From Salinicoccus kekensis (GTDB taxonomy: Bacteria; Bacillota; Bacilli; Staphylococcales; Salinicoccaceae), in assembly GCF_900220995.1 (NCBI RefSeq), contig NZ_OBQF01000002.1, forward strand, positions 186,001 to 250,000: DNA of 64,000 nucleotides, given 5' to 3'. Each line of letters opens with the position of its first letter. Within the stretch, counting starts at the first letter, position 1. The position numbers and the translations under genes were made by a program. Positions 24,767 through 36,179 of the stretch are shown here, piece after piece. Below the pieces are notes generated by a model. It was not told where the DNA came from and did not search any database. It was given only the letters and a program-made list of their open reading frames with translations.

Positions 24767-25055
24767 AGTAACCCTCCCATTTTTTTAACAACATTTAAAT
24801 TTTATCAAATATCACGGTAAAAATCTAATCAATATCCATATTGACGGCAATCGCCTCAAATTATTTACATTATTCCCTTTATTCAAAAAACTTATTGTAT
24901 TCTCAACCCAAATACTGTAAACTAAATTGTGTATCTTTACACGCAATAAACCCTATGACGGCAAGGTTCGGCACAATTTACTTCGATCGTGTAAATGAAT
25001 CGTTTGTTGCAATGGGAAAACCGTTTATGTATGGTAATCATCAGGAGGCGAGAAA

Positions 25056-26615
25056 ATGATTTTGAATTCAATGAATGGTTTCACATTCACTGCAGGATGG
25101 ATTGAAGTGGTCATGATACTTCTCTATTTTGCATTGCTGGTTTCCATAGGTATTTATGCCTATAAGCAGTCCACATCCAATATGGATGAATATACACTGG
25201 GCGGCAGGAGCCTCGGTCCCTGGGTGACCGCATTATCTGCAGGAGCATCGGATATGTCCGGCTGGATGCTGATGGGTCTGCCGGGAGATATGTATAGTGT
25301 TGGTTTATCCAGTGCATGGATTGGTATTGGTCTCACGATCGGTGCATATGTCAACTACTGGGTGGTTGCACCAAGACTACGTGTATACTCTGAAGTTGCC
25401 AGCAACTCGATCACCATCCCCGACTTTCTGGAGAACCGTTTCAAAGACAATAATCATATCTTGAAGATCGTTGCGGGTCTTGTCATCGTCATCTTCTTCG
25501 CGGTCTACACCGCAAGTGGAATGGTATCGGGCGGCAAGCTTGCAGAGAACGCATTCAACATCCCCTACCACTGGGGTCTGATCATCACTGCGGGCATCGT
25601 GGTGTTCTACACCTTCCTCGGCGGTTATCTGGCCGTGAGCCTGACCGACTTGTTCCAGGGTGTCATCATGATCATCGCAATCGTGCTCATCCCGATCGTT
25701 ACATGGTTTTATTTGACGGGGAACGGAGTCGAGCCTTTCGTCACTATAGACCAGCTCGGTGCTGTCGCCGATATCGATTACTTATCTCTGGTGACCGGGG
25801 TATCCGCCGTCACCATACTGAGTAACCTCGCATGGGGGCTCGGTTACTTTGGACAGCCGCATATCATCGTGCGTTTCATGTCCATCAGATCACATAAGCT
25901 GCTGCCGGCGGCACGCCGCATCGGCATCACATGGATGGTTATCGGCCTGATCGGTGTATCATTGACCGGCCTCTTGGGTATCGCATTCATCGACCAGACG
26001 CAGAATGCGATTGAAGATCCGGAAACGATCCTGATCCTCATGAGCCAGGTGCTCTTCCATCCGATCATCGGCGGGTTCTTCCTCGCGGCAATCCTGTCGG
26101 CGATCATGAGCACAATTTCATCACAGCTGCTCGTGACATCAAGTTCGCTTGTACAGGATTTCTACAGGCTCGTCCGTAAGAAAGTCATCAGCAAAGAGAC
26201 GAAGACAAGTGAACAGCTGGATACGATGTACGTTGCTGCGAGCCGTATTTCCGTCATCCTTGTATCGCTCGTTGCAATCATCATTGCATGGGACGACGAA
26301 TCCGTCATCCTGGACATCGTCGCAAACGCATGGGCAGGCTTCGGTGCCGCCTTCGGTCCGGCGATACTCCTTGCGCTCCACTGGAGAGGCATGAACAGGA
26401 ACGGTGCAGTGGCCGCAATCGTCACAGGTGCTGCGACCGTCATCATCTGGATCATCGCAGATGGCTTTGGAACGGGGTTATATGAAATCATCCCGGGCTT
26501 CATCCTTTCACTGATTGCAGGTATCGTGGTGAGTAAGATCGCCACGCCGACAGATGAGAAGGAAGCTGCAATGAAAGCTGAATTCGATGAAACTGAACGC
26601 ATTCTTAAAAGCTGA
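25056..26615 (+). CDS. putP: Sodium/proline symporter PutP
   Basis: The 519-residue protein of about thirteen spans belongs to the sodium:solute symporter family. Typical sequence includes [39 protein letters not shown], which lines the sodium and proline site, and [16 protein letters not shown]. It imports proline, which in halotolerant bacteria serves as osmoprotectant and nitrogen source. The position between gatC and camS is the staphylococcal arrangement and supports the name. ATG 25056 has AGGAGGCGAGAAA ahead. Confidence 0.96.
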   Translation: MILNSMNGFTFTAGWIEVVMILLYFALLVSIGIYAYKQSTSNMDEYTLGGRSLGPWVTALSAGASDMSGWMLMGLPGDMYSVGLSSAWIGIGLTIGAYVNYWVVAPRLRVYSEVASNSITIPDFLENRFKDNNHILKIVAGLVIVIFFAVYTASGMVSGGKLAENAFNIPYHWGLIITAGIVVFYTFLGGYLAVSLTDLFQGVIMIIAIVLIPIVTWFYLTGNGVEPFVTIDQLGAVADIDYLSLVTGVSAVTILSNLAWGLGYFGQPHIIVRFMSIRSHKLLPAARRIGITWMVIGLIGVSLTGLLGIAFIDQTQNAIEDPETILILMSQVLFHPIIGGFFLAAILSAIMSTISSQLLVTSSSLVQDFYRLVRKKVISKETKTSEQLDTMYVAASRISVILVSLVAIIIAWDDESVILDIVANAWAGFGAAFGPAILLALHWRGMNRNGAVAAIVTGAATVIIWIIADGFGTGLYEIIPGFILSLIAGIVVSKIATPTDEKEAAMKAEFDETERILKS

Positions 26616-26624
26616 TAATGGATT

Positions 26625-26662
26625 CTGAAAGGGTCGGGACTGATGTCTCGGCCCTTTCTTAT
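26625..26662 (+). terminator. Terminator of putP
   Basis: AAAGGGTCGGGAC pairs imperfectly with GTCTCGGCCCTTT and is followed by CTTATTATT on the plus strand. Confidence 0.75.
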
Positions 26663-26697
26663 TATGGAGTGCGGCTTTTTATTGAAGTGCACGCCGG

Positions 26698-26738
26698 CGG
26701 AAATAAAAACCCGCCGGACACAGCCGGCGGGCGTCAGA
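26698..26738 (-). terminator. Terminator of the pcrB-pcrA-ligA-camS operon
   Basis: On the minus strand the GC-rich stem CCCGCCGGC/TCCGGCGGG is followed by TTTTTATTT, directly downstream of camS. Confidence 0.88.
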
Positions 26739-26746
26739 GATGAGCA

Positions 26747-27946
26747 TCATTCATAGATGTGTGTAGTGATTTCGTCGCTCTCGTTTTTCGTGATCAAAGC
26801 ATACGTTTCACTTTTATCTGCAATGGAGACTTCCACGGCAGAGCCGGAGAAGTGGTCGCCGAGCAGGTTCTGGACGTATTGCGCGAGTCCGATGATTTCA
26901 CCGTGGCTCGTGTATTCGACCGGGATCTCGATCGACAGCGTCTGAAGCGAGCCGTCGATGAATCTGCCGTAACCGACGGATGTCGTGAAGCTGTCGAAGT
27001 AGGCCCCCAGGTTGCGGTTGAAGACTTCGTAGTCATTGTTGATCTGTTCATTGAATTCGGCAGCTTCGGATGAAGGGAAGAGGACATAGTCCTCATTGAC
27101 TTCCGTGAAGGAGGAAAGCTCGTCCTCCCCGCCTTCAGCCACGGCATAGGAAACGAAGTTCCCCGGGGTGATGGCGGTGCCGTCGGACTGGATGAAGATC
27201 GCAAAGGTGATCGTTTGGTCGCTGTAACGTTCATTCGCCCTCAGCCTGTCGAGGATTTCATTCGCCATCGCCTGGCCCTGTTCATGCACTTCATCTTCAT
27301 CTAGACTGCGGGAGTAGGTTGTGCCGTACTCCTCGGTCTGGTAATAATGTGTGCTGTTCATCGCAAGACCGATCGTGATGCCATCAAGGGTCATGTCCCC
27401 TTCCTCATCACGGAGCAGATAGTTCTGCTCAAGTATATGCGACAAATAAAGTGGCGCCTCTTCCGCAATCACTTCCGGGTCTTCTTCGCCTTCCGTCGAC
27501 GGGTTCAGCCCGAGGTTGCTGAAGGCGTTGCTGTCAGCAAGCTCTTCTTCAGACATGTCTTCTATCTCTTCACGTGTATAGCGGCGGTCCAAAAAGCCCC
27601 TCACCATGTCTTCTGTGAAGATCTGCCCTTCGCGGAAGACGTACTCATCAGTTGGGAATACGTTCTTGCTGATGTCGAACAGGCCCTTTTCAAATGCTTC
27701 TATATTATAGCTTGAAACCATGTTTGTGCTGGTCAGCCCCCTTGACGGGGAGATCTCGTAAGGGATGACAGTCTGGTAATGATCCGTTGCCCCGCTCTGG
27801 GTCACCGTCTCCTCCCGGTCGGCGGCCGGACTTGTTGTGGATACGTTATCCTCATCGGCTGGCACACCTTCCCCTTCCGGCACGGGTGCCGCGTTGCAGC
27901 CGGCAAGCAGGATGGTCATGAATAACACTATCGCTTTAAATTTCAT
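26747..27946 (-). CDS. camS: CamS-family sex-pheromone precursor lipoprotein
   Basis: A 399-residue lipoprotein with signal peptide MKFKAIVLFMTILLAGC, whose lipobox is LAGC (Cys17). An acidic linker and the conserved CamS body follow (TVIPYEISPSRGLTSTNMVS, EKGLFDISKNVFPTDEYVFR, SNLGLNPS). In S. aureus and relatives the signal peptide of CamS yields a pheromone peptide active on enterococcal plasmids; the protein role itself is unclear. Its ribosome site GGAG lies in the last codons of ligA, so it is coupled to that gene. Last gene of the operon. Confidence 0.95.
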   Translation of the reverse strand: MKFKAIVLFMTILLAGCNAAPVPEGEGVPADEDNVSTTSPAADREETVTQSGATDHYQTVIPYEISPSRGLTSTNMVSSYNIEAFEKGLFDISKNVFPTDEYVFREGQIFTEDMVRGFLDRRYTREEIEDMSEEELADSNAFSNLGLNPSTEGEEDPEVIAEEAPLYLSHILEQNYLLRDEEGDMTLDGITIGLAMNSTHYYQTEEYGTTYSRSLDEDEVHEQGQAMANEILDRLRANERYSDQTITFAIFIQSDGTAITPGNFVSYAVAEGGEDELSSFTEVNEDYVLFPSSEAAEFNEQINNDYEVFNRNLGAYFDSFTTSVGYGRFIDGSLQTLSIEIPVEYTSHGEIIGLAQYVQNLLGDHFSGSAVEVSIADKSETYALITKNESDEITTHIYE

Positions 27947-27948
27947 AA

Positions 27949-29922
<1,974 letters not shown>

Positions 29923-29926
29923 TCAT

Positions 29927-32104
29927 CTACTCCTTTTTTTCAAGCGGGGCGAAATTCGCAAGCAGGCGCTTCGGCCCTTCTTTTGTGAAAATGATGTCGA
30001 GCTCCTTCGAATCACCTTCTCCCTTGATGTTGGAAATGATGCCGTCGCCGAACTTCTTATGGGCGACCTTGTCGCCGACCTTGAACGTCACACCGCTGTT
30101 ATCCGTAAGCACCGTAGGCGTCCTGCGATGGGCGCGCCCTCCCTTTTGGAACGGGTTCCTGGATTTCGACGAATCGATTTCCACGACTTCACCGTCGACC
30201 AGTTCGGCCGGGATTTCATTCAGGAACCGGCTCTGCACGTTGCTCTCCGTCTTGCCGTAGATCATGCGCGAATCCGCCCGGGAGAGGATCAGCTGGTCTT
30301 CTGCACGCGTCAGCGCAACGTACATGAGACGCCTTTCCTCCTCAAGCTCATCCTCGTCATACATCACCCGCTGCGATGGGAAGATGCCCTCTTCAAGTCC
30401 GACGACGAAGACCACCTTGAACTCGAGGCCCTTGGATGCGTGCATCGTCATCAGTGTCACACCGCTGTCCGCCTCGACACTGTCCTGGTCGGAGACGAGC
30501 GCCATATCACTCAGGAAGTCGAATAAAAGATCATCTGAAATCTCGTTTTCGTTATCGAACTCCCTCGTCACCGTCTTGAATTCCTCCAGGTTCTCAATAC
30601 GGCTCCTCGACTCCAGGGTATCCTCTTTTTCAAGCGCATCGATATAACCGGTATCTTCCAGCACTTCATCGACCAGCTCGGTGATCGACATGTACTTCGA
30701 TTTCTCCTTTAAGTTCTGCAGCATCTCGTCGAGTTTCACGAGCGTCACCACCGCACTTTTCGGGATGCCGACGAAGTCCGCCTGCATGACCGCTTCGTAC
30801 ATGCTGATGCCGTTCATGCTGCCGTATGCCAGGAGCTTTTCGACCGTCTTCTGGCCGATGCCCCGTTTCGGCGTGTTGATGATCCGCTCGAAGCTGATGT
30901 CGTCATGCGGGTTCTGGATCACTTTAAGGTAGCTCATCAGGTCCTTGATCTCCATGCGGCTGTAGAACTTCATGCCGCCGACCATCTTGTAGGGTATGCT
31001 CCCTTTGACGAAGGCGTCCTCGATTGCACGGGACTGCGAGTTCGCCCGGTAGAGCACCGCCATATCACTGTAGGAATACTCACTCGAGAGTTCCATCACC
31101 TGACGCAGCACTTCCTGGCCCTCCGCCCGCTCGGAATCCGCAAGGATGGTCTTGATCTTCTTGCCGCCCTTCCGTTCCGTACGCAGGTTCTTCGGCTTCC
31201 TTGAAGTGTTGTTGCCGATCACGGCATTCGCCGCATCGAGGATCGTTTCCGTCGAGCGGTAGTTCTGTTCGAGCAGGATTACCTTCGCATCCGGATAGTC
31301 GTCTTCGAAGTTCAGTATGTTTTCAATGTTCGCACCGCGGAACTTATAGATCGACTGGTCCGAATCGCCGACGACGCAGATGTTGCGGTATTTGCCTGAA
31401 AGGAGGTTCACGAGCTCATACTGTGCATGGTTCGTATCCTGGTACTCATCGACGTGGATGTACTGGAAACGGTTCTGGTAGTAGTCGAGCACAGCCGGCT
31501 CCTTTTTGAACAGTTCGATCGTCAGCATGATCAGGTCGTCGAAATCGAGTGAACTGTTGCGGTACAGTATCTCCTGGTAGTCTTTGTAGATCTCGCTGTA
31601 CAGCCCGTCGGTGAAGCCCGCCGCTTCCGAAATCGCAGTCTTCGCATCGATCAGTTCGTTCTTCTTGTCCGATATGTAGGATAAGACTTTCCTCGGATGG
31701 TGCTGTTTCGTATCGATGTTCCGATTCCTAAGGATGCCTTTGATGACCGAGTTCTGATCCGTCGGATCCAGGATCGAAAAGCTGTTCTCATAACCCAGAT
31801 AGTTGATGTCGCGCCTCAAAATTCTCACGCACATCGAGTGGAATGTCGAAATCCATATGCGTTCCGCCTTTTCCGGATCCGGTATCAGTTTATGGACCCG
31901 CTCCTTCATCTCGCGGGCCGCTTTGTTCGTGAAGGTGATGGCGAGCACGTTGTACGGCGGCACGCCCTTCTCGGCGAGCAGATATGCGATGCGGTGTGTG
32001 AGGACGCGGGTCTTCCCGCTCCCCGCACCCGCCATGATCAGAAGCGGCCCTTCCGTATGCTTGATCGCCTGTCTTTGTTCTTTATTCATCAAGGATAAAT
32101 CCAT
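29927..32104 (-). CDS. pcrA: ATP-dependent 3'-5' DNA helicase PcrA
   Basis: A UvrD/PcrA superfamily 1A helicase of 725 residues. Motif I is MAGAGSGKTRVLTHR, motif Ia ITFTNKAAREMKER, motif II HVDEYQDTNHAQY, motif III VVGDSDQSIYKFRGA, motif IV QNYRST, motif V TMHASKGLEFKVVFV and motif VI ALTRAE. A Tudor-like C-terminal domain follows (VAHKKFGDGIISNIKGEG), which binds RNA polymerase in relatives. It acts in repair and replication fork maintenance. It follows pcrB by 15 nt. The ribosome site is weak (TTGGGG), so MNKEQR six codons on is an alternative start. Confidence 0.97.
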   Translation of the reverse strand: MDLSLMNKEQRQAIKHTEGPLLIMAGAGSGKTRVLTHRIAYLLAEKGVPPYNVLAITFTNKAAREMKERVHKLIPDPEKAERIWISTFHSMCVRILRRDINYLGYENSFSILDPTDQNSVIKGILRNRNIDTKQHHPRKVLSYISDKKNELIDAKTAISEAAGFTDGLYSEIYKDYQEILYRNSSLDFDDLIMLTIELFKKEPAVLDYYQNRFQYIHVDEYQDTNHAQYELVNLLSGKYRNICVVGDSDQSIYKFRGANIENILNFEDDYPDAKVILLEQNYRSTETILDAANAVIGNNTSRKPKNLRTERKGGKKIKTILADSERAEGQEVLRQVMELSSEYSYSDMAVLYRANSQSRAIEDAFVKGSIPYKMVGGMKFYSRMEIKDLMSYLKVIQNPHDDISFERIINTPKRGIGQKTVEKLLAYGSMNGISMYEAVMQADFVGIPKSAVVTLVKLDEMLQNLKEKSKYMSITELVDEVLEDTGYIDALEKEDTLESRSRIENLEEFKTVTREFDNENEISDDLLFDFLSDMALVSDQDSVEADSGVTLMTMHASKGLEFKVVFVVGLEEGIFPSQRVMYDEDELEEERRLMYVALTRAEDQLILSRADSRMIYGKTESNVQSRFLNEIPAELVDGEVVEIDSSKSRNPFQKGGRAHRRTPTVLTDNSGVTFKVGDKVAHKKFGDGIISNIKGEGDSKELDIIFTKEGPKRLLANFAPLEKKE

Positions 32105-32119
32105 TTTAAAAACCCCAAT

Positions 32120-32788
32120 TTAATTAATGATTGTACGCAGCGCTTTCTTCACATCATCATGTATGACATTGCCGGCGACGATGGTGTCCGCAAACTGTGC
32201 CATCTCGAGGGCCTGTTCCTTCGAGGAGATGCCCCCGCCGTAGATGATGTGCGTGTTTTCGGCATGCTGCTTCACGGTCTCCATCACTTCCGGATCGCCG
32301 TACATGCCGCTGTATTCAATGTACAGATATTCCGTCTTGTAGAGCTTGTCGATCATATCGACATAATGCGGCAGCATCTCCATCGTCACCCGCTCCGCCT
32401 CCGACTTTTTGAAAGCCTTGCAGTCCTCGTTCATGATGAGGTACGGCAGAAGCGACATCTCGCTGTAATCGATCAGATGGCTGTACTCTTCAAGAGCCTC
32501 AAGCATCAGGCCGTGCTGCCATTTGATATTCGTCGTATTGAAGACGGCCGGGATGAAGTAATGGTCGAACCCGGGCATGACCGAATCCTTATCCGTCACT
32601 TCCAGCGCGACCGGTTTGGAGAAGCGCCTCACCCTGGACAATGCATTCAGGACGTTATCCTCGGTGACGCCGTCCGTGCCGCCGACCAGTATCATATCCG
32701 TCGCGGATTCGGCGATCATTTCAAGATCTTCATCCGTAATTTCTTTAGCCGGATCGAGTTTGAATATGTGTCTAGCATTCTTCAACAT
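32120..32788 (-). CDS. pcrB: Heptaprenylglyceryl phosphate synthase PcrB
   Basis: The TIM-barrel enzyme shows HIFKLDPAKEITDED, ILVGGTDGVTEDNVL, YIEYSGMYGDPEV and IIYGGGISSKEQA, the GGGP/PcrB pattern. It joins heptaprenyl diphosphate to glycerol-1-phosphate in Firmicutes. ATG 32788 is chosen because GGGAG stands eight bases ahead; the extended frame to 32803 would place that site inside the gene. First gene of the pcrB-pcrA-ligA-camS operon. Confidence 0.94.
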   Translation of the reverse strand: MLKNARHIFKLDPAKEITDEDLEMIAESATDMILVGGTDGVTEDNVLNALSRVRRFSKPVALEVTDKDSVMPGFDHYFIPAVFNTTNIKWQHGLMLEALEEYSHLIDYSEMSLLPYLIMNEDCKAFKKSEAERVTMEMLPHYVDMIDKLYKTEYLYIEYSGMYGDPEVMETVKQHAENTHIIYGGGISSKEQALEMAQFADTIVAGNVIHDDVKKALRTIIN

Positions 32789-32883
32789 TTTAAAAACTCC
32801 CAATAAATTTCATAAAAATATTATATCATTTTCAGAGGCATCTTTTTATTAATTATATGTGAATTCCCCGTTTTATGTAAAAA

Positions 32884-32914
32884 CGCCATGATAAGCAGGG
32901 CTCATCATGACGGT
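32884..32914 (-). terminator. Terminator of the D,D-carboxypeptidase gene
   Basis: On the minus strand CCGTCATGATGAGC pairs with GCTTATCATGGCG and is followed by TTTTTACAT, just past the stop codon. Confidence 0.75.
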
Positions 32915-32917
32915 CTG

Positions 32918-33598
32918 TTAATCTATGCCGAGATATTCTTCGAGGACGAGGTCCTCTTCATATATTTCAGCTGCCGCTTCCTCGCCGACATACCTGATAT
33001 GCCACGGTTCATAATCGAGACCCGTTATATCTTCCTTGCCTTCCTGGTAGCGCACGATGAAGCCGTACTCATGCGCGACATCCTTCATCCAGTCATAATC
33101 CGGCGTATCACCGAAAGCCACCGCCGCGTTCGATGCGCTCTCGACGGAGCCGATATCGACCGCAAGCCCCGACTGATGTTCGGAGTGCCCCGGCGGCAGG
33201 GCGATCAGGTCCGCCTCCTCCTCACCGAGTCGCCCGGCGAGGTCGGCATAGACCGCTTCCTGATCCTGATAGGAGCGGAAGCCGCTGACGATGGTGAGGC
33301 TGTAGCCTTCCGCCGCGGCATCCTGTATCAACCGGGTGTACGCATCGATGACTTCAGGTTCAAGCCCTGGGTTGTAGTCCGGCGGGAGGCTGTATTCGCG
33401 GTTGACGATCAGGATGTCGTTGATGTATGTGACACCGTCGTCTTCACGGAAGACCGGCACGGCATATTCAGTCACATCGTATGTTTCAACGGTCTTCTCA
33501 AAATCCGTAAACGGCTGGTCGGACGGTTCTGGACCTCCGCAGCCTGCAAGGATTGCGAGCAGTGTAATGATCAAAAATGTACGGGTTGTAAATCTCAC
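32918..33598 (-). CDS. M15-family D-alanyl-D-alanine carboxypeptidase lipoprotein (VanY-like)
   Basis: The start is taken as GTG 33598, behind AGAGG, giving a lipoprotein signal peptide that ends in LLAILAGC. The catalytic M15 motifs follow: VSGFRSYQDQEAVY, PPGHSEHQSGLAVDIG with zinc ligands His and Asp, and YEPWHIRYVG with the catalytic Glu-Pro-Trp-His. Such enzymes trim the terminal D-Ala of peptidoglycan stem peptides outside the membrane. It lies 19 nt downstream of purB on the same strand, so it may be read through from purB, and has its own terminator. Confidence 0.92.
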   Translation of the reverse strand: MRFTTRTFLIITLLAILAGCGGPEPSDQPFTDFEKTVETYDVTEYAVPVFREDDGVTYINDILIVNREYSLPPDYNPGLEPEVIDAYTRLIQDAAAEGYSLTIVSGFRSYQDQEAVYADLAGRLGEEEADLIALPPGHSEHQSGLAVDIGSVESASNAAVAFGDTPDYDWMKDVAHEYGFIVRYQEGKEDITGLDYEPWHIRYVGEEAAAEIYEEDLVLEEYLGID

Positions 33599-33617
33599 AT
33601 CCACACCTCTTTTTATT

Positions 33618-34913
33618 TTACTCGAGGCCTGCACGTCTGAAGATGACATCAACCCGCTGCAGGTGATGGTTTTCATCAAATAAACCCTCGATCTCTTCCA
33701 TCCCTAGCACATCCGTGATCCGGTCGTCCGAGAGGATCAGTTCCTTGAACGGCTGCCGCGTCTCCCATGATTCCATCGCCTTCGGCTGCACGAGGTCGTA
33801 AGCCTCCTCGCGTGCGAGGCCTTTGTCGATTAGCGTCAGCATGACACGCTGGGAGTAGACGAGGCCGAATGTCTTGTCGATATTCGCCTTCATATTGTCT
33901 TCAAACACCGTGAGGTTTTTGACGAGGTTCGTGAACCGGTTCAGGATGTAATTGAGCGCGATCGTCACATCCGGCAGCATGACACGTTCTGCGGATGAAT
34001 GGGAGATGTCACGCTCATGCCAGAGCGGCACGTTTTCATAAGCCGTCGATACGTAGCCGCGGATGACACGCGCAAGACCTGTGACGTTTTCGCTGCCGAT
34101 CGGATTCCTCTTGTGCGGCATCGCGCTGGAACCTTTCTGTCCCTTCCCGAATGCTTCCTCGACTTCCCTGGTCTCGGTTTTTTGAAGACCGCGTATTTCG
34201 ACTGCGAACTTCTCGATTGAAGTCGCGATCAGTGCAAGCACGCTGACGTAATGGGCATGGCGGTCACGCTGCAGCGTCTGCGTGGAGACTTCGGCAAACC
34301 CGAGGCCGAGATGCTCACATACATACTCCTCCACTTCAGGCGGGATGTTTGCGAATGTGCCGACCGCACCGCTCATCTTGCCCACTTCGATCTCTTCGCG
34401 CACCGCTTTGAAGCGCTTCAGGTTACGCTTCATCTCCATATACCAGAGGGCGAGCTTGATGCCGAACGTCGTCGGCTCGGCATGCACACCGTGCGTCCGT
34501 CCCATCATCAAGGTCGTCTTATGCTCCTTCGCACGCTCACCCAGCACTTCGATGAAGCGTTCCAGGTCCGCCTCGATGATCTCGTTCGCCTGCTTGATCA
34601 TATAGCTCTGCGCCGTGTCCACGACATCCGTCGAAGTGAGGCCGTAATGCACCCACTTCTTCTCTTCACCGAGCGTCTCCGACACCTGTCTTGTGAACGC
34701 CACGACATCATGCCGCGTCTCCGCTTCGATTTCAAGGATCCGGTCCACATCAATCTTTGCGTTCGGCCTTATATTCTTCACTTCATCCTTCGGGATGATG
34801 CCAAGCTCCGCCCATGCTTCAGCCGCCAGTATCTCGACCTCCAGCCAGGCCTTGTACTTGTTCTCATCCGTCCAGATGGCACCCATTTCATCTCTCGTGT
34901 AACGTGAAATCAT
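33618..34913 (-). CDS. purB: Adenylosuccinate lyase PurB
   Basis: The 431-residue fumarase-superfamily enzyme shows [45 protein letters not shown] and the signature [20 protein letters not shown]. It acts twice in purine synthesis, cleaving SAICAR and adenylosuccinate. The start has AAAGGAGCGAGCAGTT ahead. As in staphylococci it stands apart from the main pur operon and near pcrB. Its promoter is covered by an 11-bp inverted repeat. Confidence 0.97.
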   Translation of the reverse strand: MISRYTRDEMGAIWTDENKYKAWLEVEILAAEAWAELGIIPKDEVKNIRPNAKIDVDRILEIEAETRHDVVAFTRQVSETLGEEKKWVHYGLTSTDVVDTAQSYMIKQANEIIEADLERFIEVLGERAKEHKTTLMMGRTHGVHAEPTTFGIKLALWYMEMKRNLKRFKAVREEIEVGKMSGAVGTFANIPPEVEEYVCEHLGLGFAEVSTQTLQRDRHAHYVSVLALIATSIEKFAVEIRGLQKTETREVEEAFGKGQKGSSAMPHKRNPIGSENVTGLARVIRGYVSTAYENVPLWHERDISHSSAERVMLPDVTIALNYILNRFTNLVKNLTVFEDNMKANIDKTFGLVYSQRVMLTLIDKGLAREEAYDLVQPKAMESWETRQPFKELILSDDRITDVLGMEEIEGLFDENHHLQRVDVIFRRAGLE

Positions 34914-34929
34914 AACTGCTCGCTCCTTT

Positions 34930-34964
34930 AATCATTATCTCTGCCATTATAACAGATAATGATT
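34930..34964 (-). promoter_or_regulatory. purB promoter inside an 11-bp inverted repeat
   Basis: AATCATTATCT (34930-34940) and AGATAATGATT (34954-34964) are perfect inverted copies separated by 13 nt. The minus-strand -10 TATAAT (34951-34946), with a TG two bases ahead of it, lies between them; the -35 is poor (TACGGA). The half-sites resemble the GATAAT of Fur/PerR-type boxes more than the PurR box. The regulator is unknown. Confidence 0.65.
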
Positions 34965-35000
34965 ATTTTCCGTATGGTCGTGAAGTGATTTCCTCAGTGT

Positions 35001-35294
35001 CTGCTCATTCAGCGATGATTTTTGTGATGAGTAAGCAGATTTCATTCCCGCCTGCTCATCCAGCGATGATTTTTGTGACGAGTAAGCAGATTTTATTCCC
35101 GCCTGCTCATTCAGCCGTGATTTTCATGACGAGTGAGCAGATTTCCTCACCGCCTGCTCATCCAGCGGTGATTTTGGCGATGAGTAAGCAGATTTTATTC
35201 CCGCCTGCTCATCCAGCGACGATTTTTGTGGTGAATAAACAGATTTCCTCGCCGCCTGCTCATTCAGAAGCAATTTCCATGACGAGTAAGCAGC
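35001..35294. repeat. Array A2: six 51-nt inverted-arm units, family A (reverse orientation)
   Basis: CTGCTCA starts at 35001, 35052, 35103, 35154, 35205 and 35256, each step exactly 51 nt. Unit plan: arm CTGCTCATTCA (11), linker of 16 nt with GATTTTTGTGA, inverted arm TGAGTAAGCAG (11), spacer of 13 nt such as ATTTCATTCCCGC. Read on the minus strand it aligns with array A3 (AAAAATCA linker). It is the only array between co-directional genes, lying just upstream of the purB promoter. Confidence 0.95.
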
Positions 35295-35312
35295 TTCCCT
35301 TCACATAAAATA

Positions 35313-35343
35313 AAAGAAGCCGGGACCAGTCCCGACCTCTTCC
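35313..35343 (-). terminator. Terminator of the NETI gene / nadE operon
   Basis: On the minus strand AAGAGGTCGGGAC pairs with GTCCCGGCTTCTT, followed by TTATTTTATG. Confidence 0.82.
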
Positions 35344-35345
35344 AA

Positions 35346-35537
35346 TCATTCCATCTTCCTGCCTTCGAACTGTATTTCCTGGTGGCTGACGACGGGTGTG
35401 CCGCCTTCTTCTTTGAACACCGGCACCTCGAAGCGCCTGATTGGGGTGTAGCCCTCGTCTTTCATGCGTGCGAGGCAGTCCTGGATGGTTTCATTCTTTT
35501 CGACTTTGAACTTCTTCTTTTTTTGTGGTTTCGCCAT
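35346..35537 (-). CDS. NETI-motif protein (63 aa)
   Basis: The small basic protein [20 protein letters not shown] carries the NETI motif that names this Bacillales family, followed by [21 protein letters not shown]. Its function is unknown. ATG 35537 is inside the end of the UPF0316 gene (47-nt overlap in another frame) with GAGG three bases ahead; the frame is open to 35609 but the upstream part is a shadow of the neighbour. The overlap implies coupled translation. The same pair occurs near purB in staphylococci. Confidence 0.85.
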   Translation of the reverse strand: MAKPQKKKKFKVEKNETIQDCLARMKDEGYTPIRRFEVPVFKEEGGTPVVSHQEIQFEGRKME

Positions 35538-36153
35538 TTGCCTCAACAGCTTCCTCTTCATAGATTTCTTCCAAAATTTCTTCGACGTGTTCCGGTTCGT
35601 AGTCCGCAACTTTGCGGCTGCTCACCTTCTTCGTCCAGAATCCGCCGTGGATCGTCTTCGGTTCGTAGGCGATGATGAACGCCCGGTCATCGAGCTCCTT
35701 GATCGTATCGATCAGCTTCCGCTGAAATCGTCTCGGCGTCAGGATCTGCATCGTCGTACGCTCCCCGTCACGGCCGTACTGCGTGCCGTGGGTCACACCG
35801 TAGCCGAGGCTCCTCAGATGATCCGGCAGGTCCCTGTCGCGCTGGCCGGTCGTGACGTTGACGACCATGTAGCCGAGTGCGAGCTTCTCCTCGATGTAGA
35901 GCCCGAGCAGTATGCCGACACCGAAACCGAGAGCATACGCAATGACGTTGACCGGCTGATCGAGGTTGTCGAGCACGAGCCCGAGTCCGATGACGTAGAC
36001 GAACGTCTCCATGATACTTAAAAATGCCGCCAAATAACGGTAGCCCTTGGTGAGGGCCACCGTACGCAGCGTCAGAAAACTGACATAAACGATGTTGATG
36101 GTGAAAATGACGAGCACCATCAATATTGCACTTTCGGAAATCATCTCCAGCAT
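35491..36153 (-). CDS. UPF0316 (DUF5698/DUF2179) membrane protein
   Basis: Three N-terminal spans (about residues 8-30, 40-60 and 66-88; [20 protein letters not shown], then [19 protein letters not shown]) are followed by a cytosolic DUF2179-type domain ([40 protein letters not shown]). This matches the UPF0316/YebE family, whose role is unknown; the DUF2179 part resembles a ligand-binding fold. The C-terminus is acidic and overlaps the NETI gene. GGAAGGGAA precedes the ATG. Confidence 0.9.
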   Translation of the reverse strand: MLEMISESAILMVLVIFTINIVYVSFLTLRTVALTKGYRYLAAFLSIMETFVYVIGLGLVLDNLDQPVNVIAYALGFGVGILLGLYIEEKLALGYMVVNVTTGQRDRDLPDHLRSLGYGVTHGTQYGRDGERTTMQILTPRRFQRKLIDTIKELDDRAFIIAYEPKTIHGGFWTKKVSSRKVADYEPEHVEEILEEIYEEEAVEANGETTKKEEVQSRKE

Positions 36154-36179
36154 CTTACATTTCCCTTCCGGTTCTTAAG

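Noticed and set aside
24841-25059. 72-codon frame in the putP-gatC interval
   Set aside because: AT-rich, no ribosome site, and it covers the putP regulatory region and start.
34985-35308. A 107-codon frame with repeats such as SAHPAVIFMTSKQI across array A2
   Set aside because: Same by-product of a 51-nt period; no ribosome binding site.
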